From contig DAOVWP010000029.1 of assembly GCA_030636615.1 (NCBI GenBank), positions 1 to 7,823 of the forward strand: DNA of 7,823 nucleotides, read 5' to 3'. The position numbers were made by a program, and so were the translations under genes. This DNA comes from Candidatus Nanohaloarchaea archaeon. Lineage in GTDB: Archaea; EX4484-52; GLR71. Positions within the stretch are counted from its first letter, which is position 1. Every line of letters starts with the position of its first letter. Below the pieces are notes generated by a model. That model searched no databases. It was given only the letters and a program-made list of their open reading frames with translations, and was not told the origin of the DNA. Shown one piece after another: positions 1 through 5,454 of the stretch.

Positions 1-664
1 CAATCCTTATCTCATTATTGTTTTCATCCTGATCCTGTCCTGAATCATTTTTGGTTTTTGACAAAACTTTCCTGAGAGCTTCAGTTGCAAGATCTGTTGC
101 CTGTTTTTCATCCATACCTTCCTTGTACTTTGATTCAAGGACCTTGTTCACTTTATCCTGATCCTTACCTGCAGCCCTGGCATTGCATTCTAAAAGGAGG
201 CCGCTTGGGTTTGTCTCGAAAAGTTTTGGACCGGAATTAACTCCTCCGAAAAGAAGCGCTACTCCATATGGTCTTACTCCTGCATGTTGTGTGTATAATT
301 GTTTCTTGTCAGCAATATCTTTTGAAAGTGTCTGAACAAGGATTGGTGTATCATAAGTCATCCTGTTCTGCTGACATTTAACTCTTGCGGAATCTATCAA
401 AACCCTTGCATCTGCAAGGTAACCTGTAGCTGCAACACCTATATGATTATCAACCTTGAACAGCTTGTCGCCGGATTTAACAAGAGGAGATTTCCTTTTG
501 AGCGCACCAAGAACTACACAGTCCTTACCGACAACCCCTACGATAGTGGATCCTTTCTTTATTGTCTCTTTAGCATATTCAACCTGAAATATTCTCCCGT
601 CAGGGGAGAAAGTAACAGTTGCACGATCATAACCCATTGTCTGTTCCTGTGACATCATTTTCAT
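1..664 (-). CDS. psmA: 20S proteasome alpha subunit, 3' end cut by window edge
   Basis: This is the alpha subunit of the archaeal 20S proteasome. It forms the outer heptameric rings that gate entry to the proteolytic chamber and dock ATPases such as PAN. 221 codons are visible with no stop before the left edge. The family is usually about 240-260 residues, so only the tail is missing. Seen: the N-terminal gating motif GYDR (Y12-D13-R14), then the alpha-subunit signature FSPDGRIFQVEYA (19-31), the stretch GVAATGYLADARVL (76-89), and RPYGVALLFGG (131-141). K67 in SGDKLF is the likely equivalent of the conserved pocket lysine that binds the C-terminal HbYX tails of ATPases (family knowledge). 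The visible C-terminus is a low-complexity D/N/Q/E-rich tail (from about residue 205). The first ATG (664) is chosen because GGTGAT lies 5 nt before it; ATGs at 658 and 655 are alternatives. It follows rpp30-pop5, the usual archaeal superoperon order. Confidence 0.96.
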   Translation of the reverse strand, partial: MKMMSQEQTMGYDRATVTFSPDGRIFQVEYAKETIKKGSTIVGVVGKDCVVLGALKRKSPLVKSGDKLFKVDNHIGVAATGYLADARVLIDSARVKCQQNRMTYDTPILVQTLSKDIADKKQLYTQHAGVRPYGVALLFGGVNSGPKLFETNPSGLLLECNARAAGKDQDKVNKVLESKYKEGMDEKQATDLATEALRKVLSKTKNDSGQDQDENNNEIRI

Positions 665-669
665 AACTT

Positions 670-675
670 ATCACC
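670..675 (-). promoter_or_regulatory. Ribosome-binding site of psmA
   Basis: The minus strand reads GGTGAT followed by 5 nt and then ATG. It matches the anti-Shine-Dalgarno complement AGGTGATC and favours the start at 664 over the internal ATGs at 658 and 655. Confidence 0.7.
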
Positions 676-697
676 AATCAAGCATAATGAAATGTTT

Positions 698-705
698 ATT
701 TTATA
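698..705 (-). promoter_or_regulatory. Putative TATA box of psmA
   Basis: TATAAAAT on the minus strand, centred about 38 nt before the psmA start. Transcription about 25 nt downstream would give a leader of roughly 12 nt that still contains the GGTGAT site. This suggests psmA can be transcribed independently of rpp30-pop5. It lies inside the second copy of a tandem ACAGTATAA repeat. Confidence 0.5.
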
Positions 706-722
706 CTGTTATGTTATACTGT
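701..722 (-). repeat. Tandem direct repeat in the psmA promoter
   Basis: The nonamer TTATACTGT (plus strand) occurs at 701-709 and again at 714-722, a 13-nt period. On the minus strand this gives two ACAGTATAA units, the proximal one running into the TATA box. It could be a duplicated core promoter or a regulator site, or chance in AT-rich DNA. Confidence 0.45.
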
Positions 723-843
723 ATTCAGAATTTATCATGAAACAATATATACATAATATATATGAAGAATAATTTTTCACATAAATTTATCTCTTATATG
801 TAAAGTTTTTGATAAGAAATTTTATATAATTTGCGGAAATATC

Positions 844-1236
844 TCAGGAACTGAATTCACTGAGCGGTTTTTCCTGAAGATCTTCAGGATCCAGGAATTT
901 TCGCTTTGCTGCATTGATTGTGCCGGTTATACCCAAGACCTTGAATATGACTTTCTGATTCTCTATATTAGTTATGCAGGCAAGAGCGGCCCTGATTTTT
1001 TCAACTGAGTGGTTATCAGTCTTTATGATACCTTTCTTCTCTGTCTTGTTATAAAGGGTTGACGGCATCCACAAGGTGATTTCGGATGTTCCGACCTCGC
1101 CAAACAACTGAAGAGTAGAGGTCCATACAGTTTTTACTACATCACCTAAGACAAACGATTTTTCTGAAATTATCCCGAATACAATATAGCGCTGATGATC
1201 CCTGTGAGCAGGTGAAATAGCTGATAATTTTACCAT
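844..1236 (-). CDS. rnp2: Ribonuclease P protein component 2 (Pop5/Rnp2)
   Basis: This is a Pop5-family protein subunit of archaeal RNase P, the ribonucleoprotein that removes 5' leaders from tRNA precursors. Pop5 pairs with Rpp30 and the pair supports the catalytic domain of the RNA (family knowledge). The 130 residues open with the typical MVKLSAISPAHRDHQRYIVF, where basic residues before RYIVF and then GIISE are characteristic. They continue through VVKTVWTSTLQLFGEVG (33-49) and a C-terminal alpha-beta part with KIRAALACI (80-88) and VIFKVLGITGTI (96-107). The length is in the normal range for the family, with a slightly extended polar tail after residue 112. It starts 6 nt after the rpp30 stop, and AAGTGATG, which contains that stop codon, serves as a weak ribosome-binding site. 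That spacing supports co-transcription with its physical partner. psmA follows after a 179-nt gap. Confidence 0.9.
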   Translation of the reverse strand: MVKLSAISPAHRDHQRYIVFGIISEKSFVLGDVVKTVWTSTLQLFGEVGTSEITLWMPSTLYNKTEKKGIIKTDNHSVEKIRAALACITNIENQKVIFKVLGITGTINAAKRKFLDPEDLQEKPLSEFSS

Positions 1237-1242
1237 ATTACA

Positions 1243-1932
1243 TCACTTCTTTATTTTACCAATAATTTTTTCGCAGTTTGTTGAGACTGCATCAAGAGCA
1301 GTTGAAAGCTCCATCCCTATAATTGTGCCGAAAGATGCAAGTTCACGACCAGTCCTCATATCCCAGACATCCTGCGCACTGCTGATTATCACAAAAGGTG
1401 TATCAAACCGTTTGACAAGCTTCCAGTTATATATCATATGCGAAAGGATATGGGCCCTGATTTTACTGTATGTATGGAGCACAGGCCTGAAACTGAAACC
1501 TATTGCTACATTATTTTTTGCGGCAAGTTTAGCCATAACCTCATCCAAACCTGAATCTTTGCGCGAAAATTCGGGACTGAGCAATATATCAACCTTTGAA
1601 CTTTCTACAGCAAGCCGGTTTATTATTATATCTCCTCCAGATACAGCAACAATATCTACTTTTGATCTTGTCTTAAGTATCAGTGATTTTACTGTTTCTG
1701 GATTGTTGCTGCTTATCTGCGCACCTATGTATATGTTTGTATCTGTGTTTATCTTTGCAATTTTTTCCCGAAGATCATTGAATTTCTTTATTTCAGAGGT
1801 CTTTTCAATTGTGTCAAAAATGACAATAGAGGATAGATCAAGCATTTCTGCAGACCTGACAATTTCGGAAAGATTATCTTTGTTGTCAGAGTGATTTAGA
1901 AGAATATGAAGATCTGCAAACCTGCGGGACAT
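1243..1932 (-). CDS. rnp3: Ribonuclease P protein component 3 (Rpp30/Rnp3)
   Basis: This is the Rpp30-family subunit of archaeal RNase P, a PHP-like TIM-barrel protein that binds Pop5 and the catalytic domain of the RNase P RNA (family knowledge). In the 229 residues one sees FADLHI at 5-10, the usual first barrel strand, and VDIVAVSGGD (92-101). Next come VDILLSPEFSRKDSGLDEVMAKLAAK (114-139), with the family pattern D-x-L-x-P-x3-R-x2-G, and VAIGFSFRPVL (142-152). RFDTPFVIISSAQDVWDMR (175-193) resembles the usual 'ISS-A...R' strand near the C-terminus. Length is normal. In many archaea a ribosomal protein L15e gene precedes rpp30; here there is instead a divergent non-coding region, so rpp30 heads the transcript. 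The ATG at 1932 fits a TATA box about 29 nt upstream and no Shine-Dalgarno, suggesting a leaderless mRNA. Confidence 0.9.
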   Translation of the reverse strand: MSRRFADLHILLNHSDNKDNLSEIVRSAEMLDLSSIVIFDTIEKTSEIKKFNDLREKIAKINTDTNIYIGAQISSNNPETVKSLILKTRSKVDIVAVSGGDIIINRLAVESSKVDILLSPEFSRKDSGLDEVMAKLAAKNNVAIGFSFRPVLHTYSKIRAHILSHMIYNWKLVKRFDTPFVIISSAQDVWDMRTGRELASFGTIIGMELSTALDAVSTNCEKIIGKIKK

Positions 1933-1956
1933 AATGTAATATTATAGACAGAAACC

Positions 1957-1964
1957 TTTATATT
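1957..1964 (-). promoter_or_regulatory. Putative TATA box of rpp30-pop5 operon
   Basis: AATATAAA on the minus strand is centred about 29 nt before the rpp30 ATG. Archaeal transcription usually starts about 22-27 nt after the TATA centre, so the mRNA would begin within a few nt of the start codon. The opposite strand, TTTATATT, could also serve the rightward small ORF at 2008. Confidence 0.5.
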
Positions 1965-2007
1965 AGTTGGAAATATTCACGATTGTGATTAAGAAACAAG
2001 AGATAAT

Positions 2008-2145
2008 ATGAAATTCTTGGCGTTATTTATACATTCGATCTGTCTGCTGCTCATCATCAGAGTCACACCTAACATGAATGCCGATGATACAGCAAGTATT
2101 TTGTATTTGGATGATTTCATCTATGGACACCTTATAAGGTATTGA
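2008..2145 (+). CDS. Possible 45-residue peptide with signal-peptide-like N-terminus
   Basis: I do not recognise this short reading frame. It starts with ATG at 2008 and ends with TGA at 2143-2145. The N-terminus MKFLALFIHSICLLLIIRV has a lysine followed by a hydrophobic stretch (residues 3-17), like a signal peptide or a single membrane anchor. The rest is polar and acidic (NADDTASILYLDDFIYG). GAGAT lies just before the start but is a weak ribosome-binding site, and a TATA-like TTTATATT lies about 50 nt upstream at 1957-1964. It sits alone in the gap between rpp30 and corA, transcribed away from rpp30. It could be a real small membrane or secreted peptide, the 5' remnant of a decayed secreted-protein gene, or chance. 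The hydrophobic profile is the only positive evidence. Confidence 0.3.
   Translation: MKFLALFIHSICLLLIIRVTPNMNADDTASILYLDDFIYGHLIRY
2129..2140. repeat. Perfect 12-bp palindrome
   Basis: ACCTTATAAGGT is its own reverse complement. It overlaps the last codons of the small ORF and lies about 175 nt before corA. It could be an operator or chance. Confidence 0.4.
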
Positions 2146-2266
2146 TTAAATTGGTTGAAGTCATATAAATAGTTTTCGGTTTTTATGTGAAGATATAGAT
2201 ATGTTTTTATTGAAATATATTGTTGTATTACAATTGTTTCAGTTGATGGTTGTGTAGGTTAAACAA

Positions 2267-2274
2267 TATATAAT
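2267..2274 (+). promoter_or_regulatory. Putative TATA box of corA
   Basis: TATATAAT is centred about 44 nt before the corA start. Initiation about 25 nt downstream gives a leader of around 20 nt that includes the purine-rich ribosome-binding site. Confidence 0.45.
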
Positions 2275-2296
2275 ATAATGGGAAAATAAGGTATAT

Positions 2297-2308
2297 AGGG
2301 AGAGTGAG
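2297..2308 (+). promoter_or_regulatory. Ribosome-binding site of corA
   Basis: AGGGAGAGTGAG precedes the ATG at 2315 by 6 nt. Both GGGAG and GTGAG can pair with the 16S tail, which supports this start. Confidence 0.6.
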
Positions 2309-2314
2309 AATAAA

Positions 2315-3277
2315 ATGATTAATTTTATCATAGTAAGCAAAGGAAATGAAAGGAAGGTCCATAAGAAGATCAATGCTGAAGAGCTTAAAAAAATAATCAG
2401 TATCAAAAACAATAATGTATGGATAGATATACAAAAGCCAAACAAGAGAGATCTCAACTTCATGAAGACAGTCTTCAGGTTTCATGATCTTGCTCTGGAA
2501 GATTGTACAGAACCGGACCTTAGATCAAAAATTGAAGAATATGATTCACATTTTTTCATCAGCATCCACCCAATAATATACAGCAATAAAATCATAATAA
2601 GGGATCTTAAAGTGTTTCTCGGAAAGAATTATATTGTTACAGTGCACCTGAAAAGTATAAAAAATATAGCTACTATGAAGAAGAGTCTGCTTGAGTCGGA
2701 TAGTGGAAAAATCAATCCTGATCTTGTGCTTCATATGCTTACAGACAATATAGTAGACACATATTTTCCTGTGCTGGAAAAAATTGAAGATGATATAGAA
2801 AATGTAGAAGACAGTCTGTTCAAAGGTGTTGAGGAGAAAAATCTGAATAAAATCTTTGAGATAAAGACAAGCCTTCTTGCAATAAGAAAAGCAATCATAC
2901 CCCAGGAAAAAATATACCAGCAGCTTATAATGAAAGAAAGCGATATAATCGGCAGTGAGACAAGATTATATTTCAGGGATGTGCATGACCATATACAAAA
3001 GATCATCAATAATATCAACAATTATCAGGAGAATATAAAAGGAGACCTTGATATGTTTATGTCTCTGATATCATATAAAACAAATAAGGTGATCAAAGTA
3101 CTTACTGTGATATCCACAATACTTATGCCGCTGACATTTATAACCGGGCTTTATGGTATGAATTTCAGATATATGCCTGAACTGGAATGGAGATATGGTT
3201 ATTTTGCAATTCTTGGTTTTATGTTACTTGTGTCAATGACAATGATATTTTTTCTGAAAAAGAAGAAATGGCTATAA
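2315..3277 (+). CDS. corA: CorA-family magnesium/cobalt transport protein
   Basis: This is a CorA-type homopentameric channel for Mg2+ and Co2+ uptake at the cytoplasmic membrane. The 320 residues match the family's usual length. A large cytoplasmic N-terminal domain (about 1-255) includes HDLALEDCTEPDLRSKIEEY (57-76) and IIIRDLKVFLGKNYIVTVH (93-111). The family's YFRDVHDHIQKI motif (219-230) sits at the start of the long stalk helix. Two C-terminal membrane segments follow (about 260-280 and 293-314). The selectivity signature YGMN (280-283) ends the first, followed by FRYMPELEWRYGY. The short C-terminus is lysine-rich (KKKKWL), as expected for the cytoplasmic end. The gene is monocistronic: the upstream gene is divergent and the downstream mscS is convergent. 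In this family regulation is mostly by Mg2+ binding to the protein; I see no Mg2+ riboswitch in the roughly 20-nt leader. Confidence 0.95.
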   Translation: MINFIIVSKGNERKVHKKINAEELKKIISIKNNNVWIDIQKPNKRDLNFMKTVFRFHDLALEDCTEPDLRSKIEEYDSHFFISIHPIIYSNKIIIRDLKVFLGKNYIVTVHLKSIKNIATMKKSLLESDSGKINPDLVLHMLTDNIVDTYFPVLEKIEDDIENVEDSLFKGVEEKNLNKIFEIKTSLLAIRKAIIPQEKIYQQLIMKESDIIGSETRLYFRDVHDHIQKIINNINNYQENIKGDLDMFMSLISYKTNKVIKVLTVISTILMPLTFITGLYGMNFRYMPELEWRYGYFAILGFMLLVSMTMIFFLKKKKWL

Positions 3278-3284
3278 TTTAGAA

Positions 3285-3349
3285 AATGTTGTTGGGTTGG
3301 AAAGCATACAATCGCAGATAAATCTCAGGGAGCTTTTCCAACCAACATT
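3285..3349. repeat. Long imperfect inverted repeat just after corA
   Basis: The left arm (3285-3305) and right arm (3332-3349) pair as AATGTT with AACATT, GGTTGG with CCAACC, and AAAGC with GCTTTT. The left arm has a 4-nt insertion near its base and the right arm one extra T. The loop is about 26 nt. It begins 8 nt after the corA stop codon, so it would form in the corA 3' untranslated RNA. It could be a 3' stabilising structure, a small structured RNA or the remnant of a tiny mobile element. No long T tract directly follows it. Confidence 0.55.
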
Positions 3350-3419
3350 CAAAGTCTAATTTTCACGAAATCATGGAAGCAACAACGGTCTTATAACCAT
3401 AACCTTCAATCGGCGAGAG

Positions 3420-3443
3420 TTTTTCCATATTTCATGAATTTTT
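3420..3443 (+). terminator. Possible oligo-T termination site for corA
   Basis: Two T5 tracts on the plus strand (3420-3424 and 3439-3443) lie about 145-165 nt after the corA stop. Archaeal RNA polymerase often terminates on such tracts without a hairpin. Weak evidence in AT-rich DNA. Confidence 0.25.
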
Positions 3444-3458
3444 GTTTACAATTATACC

Positions 3459-3491
3459 TTATTGTTGATATGTATTGATTATCAACAATAA
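3459..3491. repeat. Perfect 12-bp inverted repeat (hairpin)
   Basis: TTATTGTTGATA at 3459-3470 is exactly repeated in inverse as TATCAACAATAA at 3480-3491, with a 9-nt loop. It lies between two convergent genes, about 90 nt beyond the mscS stop. No T tract follows on either strand, so it is not a classic terminator. It may be a processing or stability hairpin, or a protein site. Confidence 0.55.
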
Positions 3492-3526
3492 TAAGTAATA
3501 TAGATTACTGACTATATATAGTTTTC

Positions 3527-3540
3527 TATACTACAGTATA
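3527..3540. repeat. 14-nt palindrome TATACT-AC-AGTATA
   Basis: Two perfect 6-bp arms are separated by AC. The right half, ACAGTATAA (3533-3541), repeats the nonamer found twice in the psmA promoter. Confidence 0.4.
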
Positions 3541-3581
3541 ATCATGTTAATTATTGGTTGCTCTGGTTGTGGTTTGAAGAG

Positions 3582-4430
3582 TCACTTAGATTTTTTTGGT
3601 TCCTGATCTGAATCCATATGAACCACCCTTTGAGGATATGGAACTTCAATCCTGTGAGTTTTAAGAGCATTGGTTAATGATTCTGTGAGCTTTCTCTCGA
3701 TTGGCCAATATCTTTTTGCAGGAACCCATGCCTCAAGACGGACATTTATACCGTCATCACCCATATCAAGAACAACAAAAGCGGGTTTAGGGTCATCAAC
3801 AACATCAGTGTTGTCTTCAGCGACCTTTATTGCAATCTTGCGCACTTTGTCAAGATTTTCACTGTAATTTACAAGGAATTTTATGAGAATCCGTCTTATA
3901 TCATATTTTGAGATATTAATCACTTTTGAATCCGCTACTGCTTTGTTTGGAAGAGTAACATAAAGATTATCCCATGTGCGTATTTTGGTAAACATGAAAC
4001 CTATATCTACAATAACTCCGATCACATCATCAATCTCTACAATATCACCTATCTCAAAATTATCATCAATAAGAAGGAAAATTCCAGATATTATGTTTGA
4101 TACACTGCTTTGCGCAGCGAAACCCAGAATTATTCCAAGTACACCAGCCGTTGCTACAAAACTAGTTATATTTATGTGAAGGATGCTAAGGACTGTAAGA
4201 ATAAGTATTGTGAGAAGAGGATAAAACATGAAACGGTAGGCAAGCTCGGCATCATCTTTCTTGATTTTCATAGCTACATACTTTTCAATTGTTGAAGAGA
4301 TCTTCTTTATAACAAAATATCCGAGTATAGCTACAAGAGCGGCAAGAATTATATCGCCAACAGTGATTTTGCCGATAATGCCTGTAGATTCAACATTACC
4401 AAAAGAAGAAGGGATTATAGATAAGGCCAT
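3582..4430 (-). CDS. mscS: MscS-family small-conductance mechanosensitive channel
   Basis: This is a membrane channel that opens on membrane tension and releases solutes after osmotic downshock, as a homoheptamer in the family. 282 residues. Three predicted membrane segments match the minimal MscS core: about 22-43, 68-86 and the pore helix 89-121. The pore helix has the typical small/glycine-rich pattern ATAGVLGIILGFAAQSSVSN (93-112), ending in SGIFLLIDDNFEIGDIVEI. The beta domain includes IGVIVDIGFMFTKIRTWDN and YVTLPNKAV (157-165), equivalent to the family's IPN(G/K) motif. An alpha-beta C-terminal domain ends in VPYPQRVVHM, close to the family's FPYPQ. The last residues are charged. A reading from TTG at 4436 is possible, but the ATG at 4430 is preferred because a strong TATA box lies 28-29 nt before it with no Shine-Dalgarno, which suggests a leaderless start. 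It lies 49 nt downstream of the slipin gene on the same strand. Confidence 0.93.
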   Translation of the reverse strand: MALSIIPSSFGNVESTGIIGKITVGDIILAALVAILGYFVIKKISSTIEKYVAMKIKKDDAELAYRFMFYPLLTILILTVLSILHINITSFVATAGVLGIILGFAAQSSVSNIISGIFLLIDDNFEIGDIVEIDDVIGVIVDIGFMFTKIRTWDNLYVTLPNKAVADSKVINISKYDIRRILIKFLVNYSENLDKVRKIAIKVAEDNTDVVDDPKPAFVVLDMGDDGINVRLEAWVPAKRYWPIERKLTESLTNALKTHRIEVPYPQRVVHMDSDQEPKKSK

Positions 4431-4453
4431 AATCAAGAATTTCTCTCAATGAG

Positions 4454-4465
4454 TATATATAAAAA
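4454..4465 (-). promoter_or_regulatory. Putative TATA box of mscS, overlapping an oligo-T tract
   Basis: The minus strand reads TTTTTATATATA in the 49-nt gap between the slipin stop and the mscS start, with the TATA part centred about 29 nt before ATG 4430. The T5 at its upstream end (4465-4461) is about 15 nt after the slipin stop and could be a termination tract. The same element may therefore end one transcript and start the next. Confidence 0.45.
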
Positions 4466-4479
4466 TTGGAAGAAGAGGA

Positions 4480-5214
4480 TTATTTCTTCTTCTCAATTGC
4501 TCTTAAGATCTCAAGAGGCAAGCCTAAAACGACTGTGTTGCTTTTGTCTGATGATAAGTCATTTAGTGTTGCAAGAGTCCTTAAGTGAAGAGCTCCGGGA
4601 GCCTTTGAGAGCACCATTGCGGCTTTGGAAAGGTTTGTTGATGCCTGTACTTCTCCCTCAGCCTTGATTATCACTGCCCTTTTTTCTCTCTCAGCTTCAG
4701 CTTCCTTTGCCATAACCCTTTTCATCTCCTCGTTCAGCTCAACATCTTTCAGCTCAACGCCCTGAACTTCAATTCCCCAAGGATCTGTCGCCTTGTCAAC
4801 AATCTTTTTGATCTTTGTGGAAACATCTTCCCTGTTTGACAGTAGTTCATCAAGAGTTACTTCTCCTATCACATTCCTCATAGTTGTCTGGGCAAGCTGG
4901 CTTACAGCATACATGAAATTTTCCACTTCAAGAACGGCTTTCTCAGAAGTCCTTACTTTATAATATAGGACTGCGTTCACTCTTACAGAAACATTATCTC
5001 TTGTCATGGCATCCTGGCTGGGTACATCAATTGCTTTGATTCTCATATCAACCTTAATCATCCTCTGTACTGCAGGAATTACATATCTTAATCCTGCTTT
5101 TTTTGTTGAAGAGTATTTTCCAAGCGTCAGGATTACTCCGCGCTCGTATTCGTTTATCACTTTTACGCCTGAAAGCGCAATAATTACCACGATTATCAAT
5201 ATAGATTCAAACAT
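4480..5214 (-). CDS. Slipin/stomatin-like SPFH-domain membrane protein
   Basis: This is a stomatin-family (slipin) protein, an oligomeric membrane scaffold on the cytoplasmic face. 244 residues. A short N-terminal hydrophobic anchor (about 3-19) is followed directly by the SPFH start VKVINEYERGVILTLGKYS (17-35). The rest of the SPFH core shows GLRYVIPAVQRMIKVDMR, DVPSQDAMTRDNVSVRVNAVLYYKV (63-87) and TTMRNVIGEVTLDELLSNRE (110-129). WGIEVQGVELKDVELNEEM (146-164) and a charged coiled-coil helix rich in A/E/K/R (about 161-192) follow. The tail NTVVLGLPLEILRAI (226-240) is typical of slipins. In many archaea and bacteria slipins are paired with a membrane NfeD protease. No NfeD gene lies in this window and the next gene is an MscS channel. 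The start at 5214 is fixed by an excellent ribosome-binding site. The exact role is uncertain, as for most slipins. Confidence 0.9.
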   Translation of the reverse strand: MFESILIIVVIIALSGVKVINEYERGVILTLGKYSSTKKAGLRYVIPAVQRMIKVDMRIKAIDVPSQDAMTRDNVSVRVNAVLYYKVRTSEKAVLEVENFMYAVSQLAQTTMRNVIGEVTLDELLSNREDVSTKIKKIVDKATDPWGIEVQGVELKDVELNEEMKRVMAKEAEAEREKRAVIIKAEGEVQASTNLSKAAMVLSKAPGALHLRTLATLNDLSSDKSNTVVLGLPLEILRAIEKKK

Positions 5215-5216
5215 AA

Positions 5217-5225
5217 GATCACCTT
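5217..5225 (-). promoter_or_regulatory. Strong ribosome-binding site of the slipin gene
   Basis: The minus strand reads AAGGTGATC followed by TT and ATG. AGGTGATC is a full complement of the usual archaeal 16S 3' end, which supports an archaeal source and this start. Confidence 0.75.
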
Positions 5226-5254
5226 GTTTAGTTTGTGGTTTAGATTATTTATAA

Positions 5255-5265
5255 TTATATATAAG
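5255..5265 (-). promoter_or_regulatory. Putative TATA box of the slipin gene
   Basis: CTTATATATAA on the minus strand, centred about 46 nt before the start. The predicted leader of about 20 nt would include the GGTGATC site. Confidence 0.45.
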
Positions 5266-5454
5266 TCATATAAGGCTGTGTTTAAGTTAATGCTTTATTG
5301 AATTTTGATATTATTATAAAGTAGTAAATAATCTAATAACTTATAAAGTTTAAGTTTATAATTTTAGATGAGGTAAATAAAAATAACTTATCCATCAATA
5401 GAGAATTATACTAAAAAATTAAATTTGAGACAGAGAGAGTCTAATGAAACTGAT
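5266..5454. other. AT-rich divergent region and leader of the 81-residue gene
   Basis: The stretch between the slipin promoter and the rightward gene is made almost wholly of A and T. It carries two rightward TATA-like boxes (5341-5348 and 5355-5362). It also holds a tiny ORF, ATG AAA CTG ATA TGA at 5444-5458, whose stop overlaps the next ATG. No RNA gene or other coding region is seen. Confidence 0.4.
5355..5362 (+). promoter_or_regulatory. Possible TATA box of the 81-residue gene
   Basis: TTTATAAT; a second candidate, TTATAAAG, lies at 5341-5348. Either would give a leader of about 70-85 nt before ATG 5455, unusually long for this window. The true box or start may therefore differ. Confidence 0.3.

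Larger units (their letters stand above)
3278..3581. other. Convergent intergenic region without a convincing gene
   Basis: This 304-nt gap separates the 3' ends of corA and mscS. It holds an imperfect long hairpin (3285-3349), two T5 tracts that could end corA transcription, a perfect 12-bp hairpin (3459-3491) and a 14-nt palindrome (3527-3540). The right part (3420-3545) is very AT-rich. The only frames are a 21-codon minus frame and a 20-codon plus frame, neither convincing. Confidence 0.5.

Noticed and set aside
1325..1894. Long plus-strand open frame of 189 codons across rpp30
   Set aside because: It is antisense to rpp30, whose protein shows clear family motifs. The antisense translation has no recognisable domain and arises from the codon use of the real gene.
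2228..3021. Several minus-strand frames opposite corA, rich in Leu, Ile, Phe and Ser
   Set aside because: They overlap the well-supported corA gene. Their apparent hydrophobicity comes from reading A-rich codons in reverse.
3285..3349. H/ACA or C/D box guide RNA in the corA 3' hairpin
   Set aside because: An ACA occurs near the base (3345-3347), but I cannot find a proper pseudouridylation pocket, kink-turn GA pairs, or C and D boxes at the right spacing.
3279..3428. Minus-strand frame from ATG 3428 with 21 codons, an in-frame TGA, then 27 more codons
   Set aside because: It could be a decayed gene end, but about 50 codons with one stop is not significant, it overlaps the long hairpin, and I cannot match it to a family.
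3544..3606. Plus-strand 20-codon frame beginning MLIIGCSGCG near an ACAGTATAA element
   Set aside because: Too short, no ribosome-binding site, and it overlaps the 3' end of mscS in antisense. The cysteine pair is probably chance.
4436..4436. TTG start for mscS two codons upstream of ATG 4430
   Set aside because: The TATA position predicts transcription starting at about 4430-4434, so a TTG at 4436 would probably be outside the mRNA.
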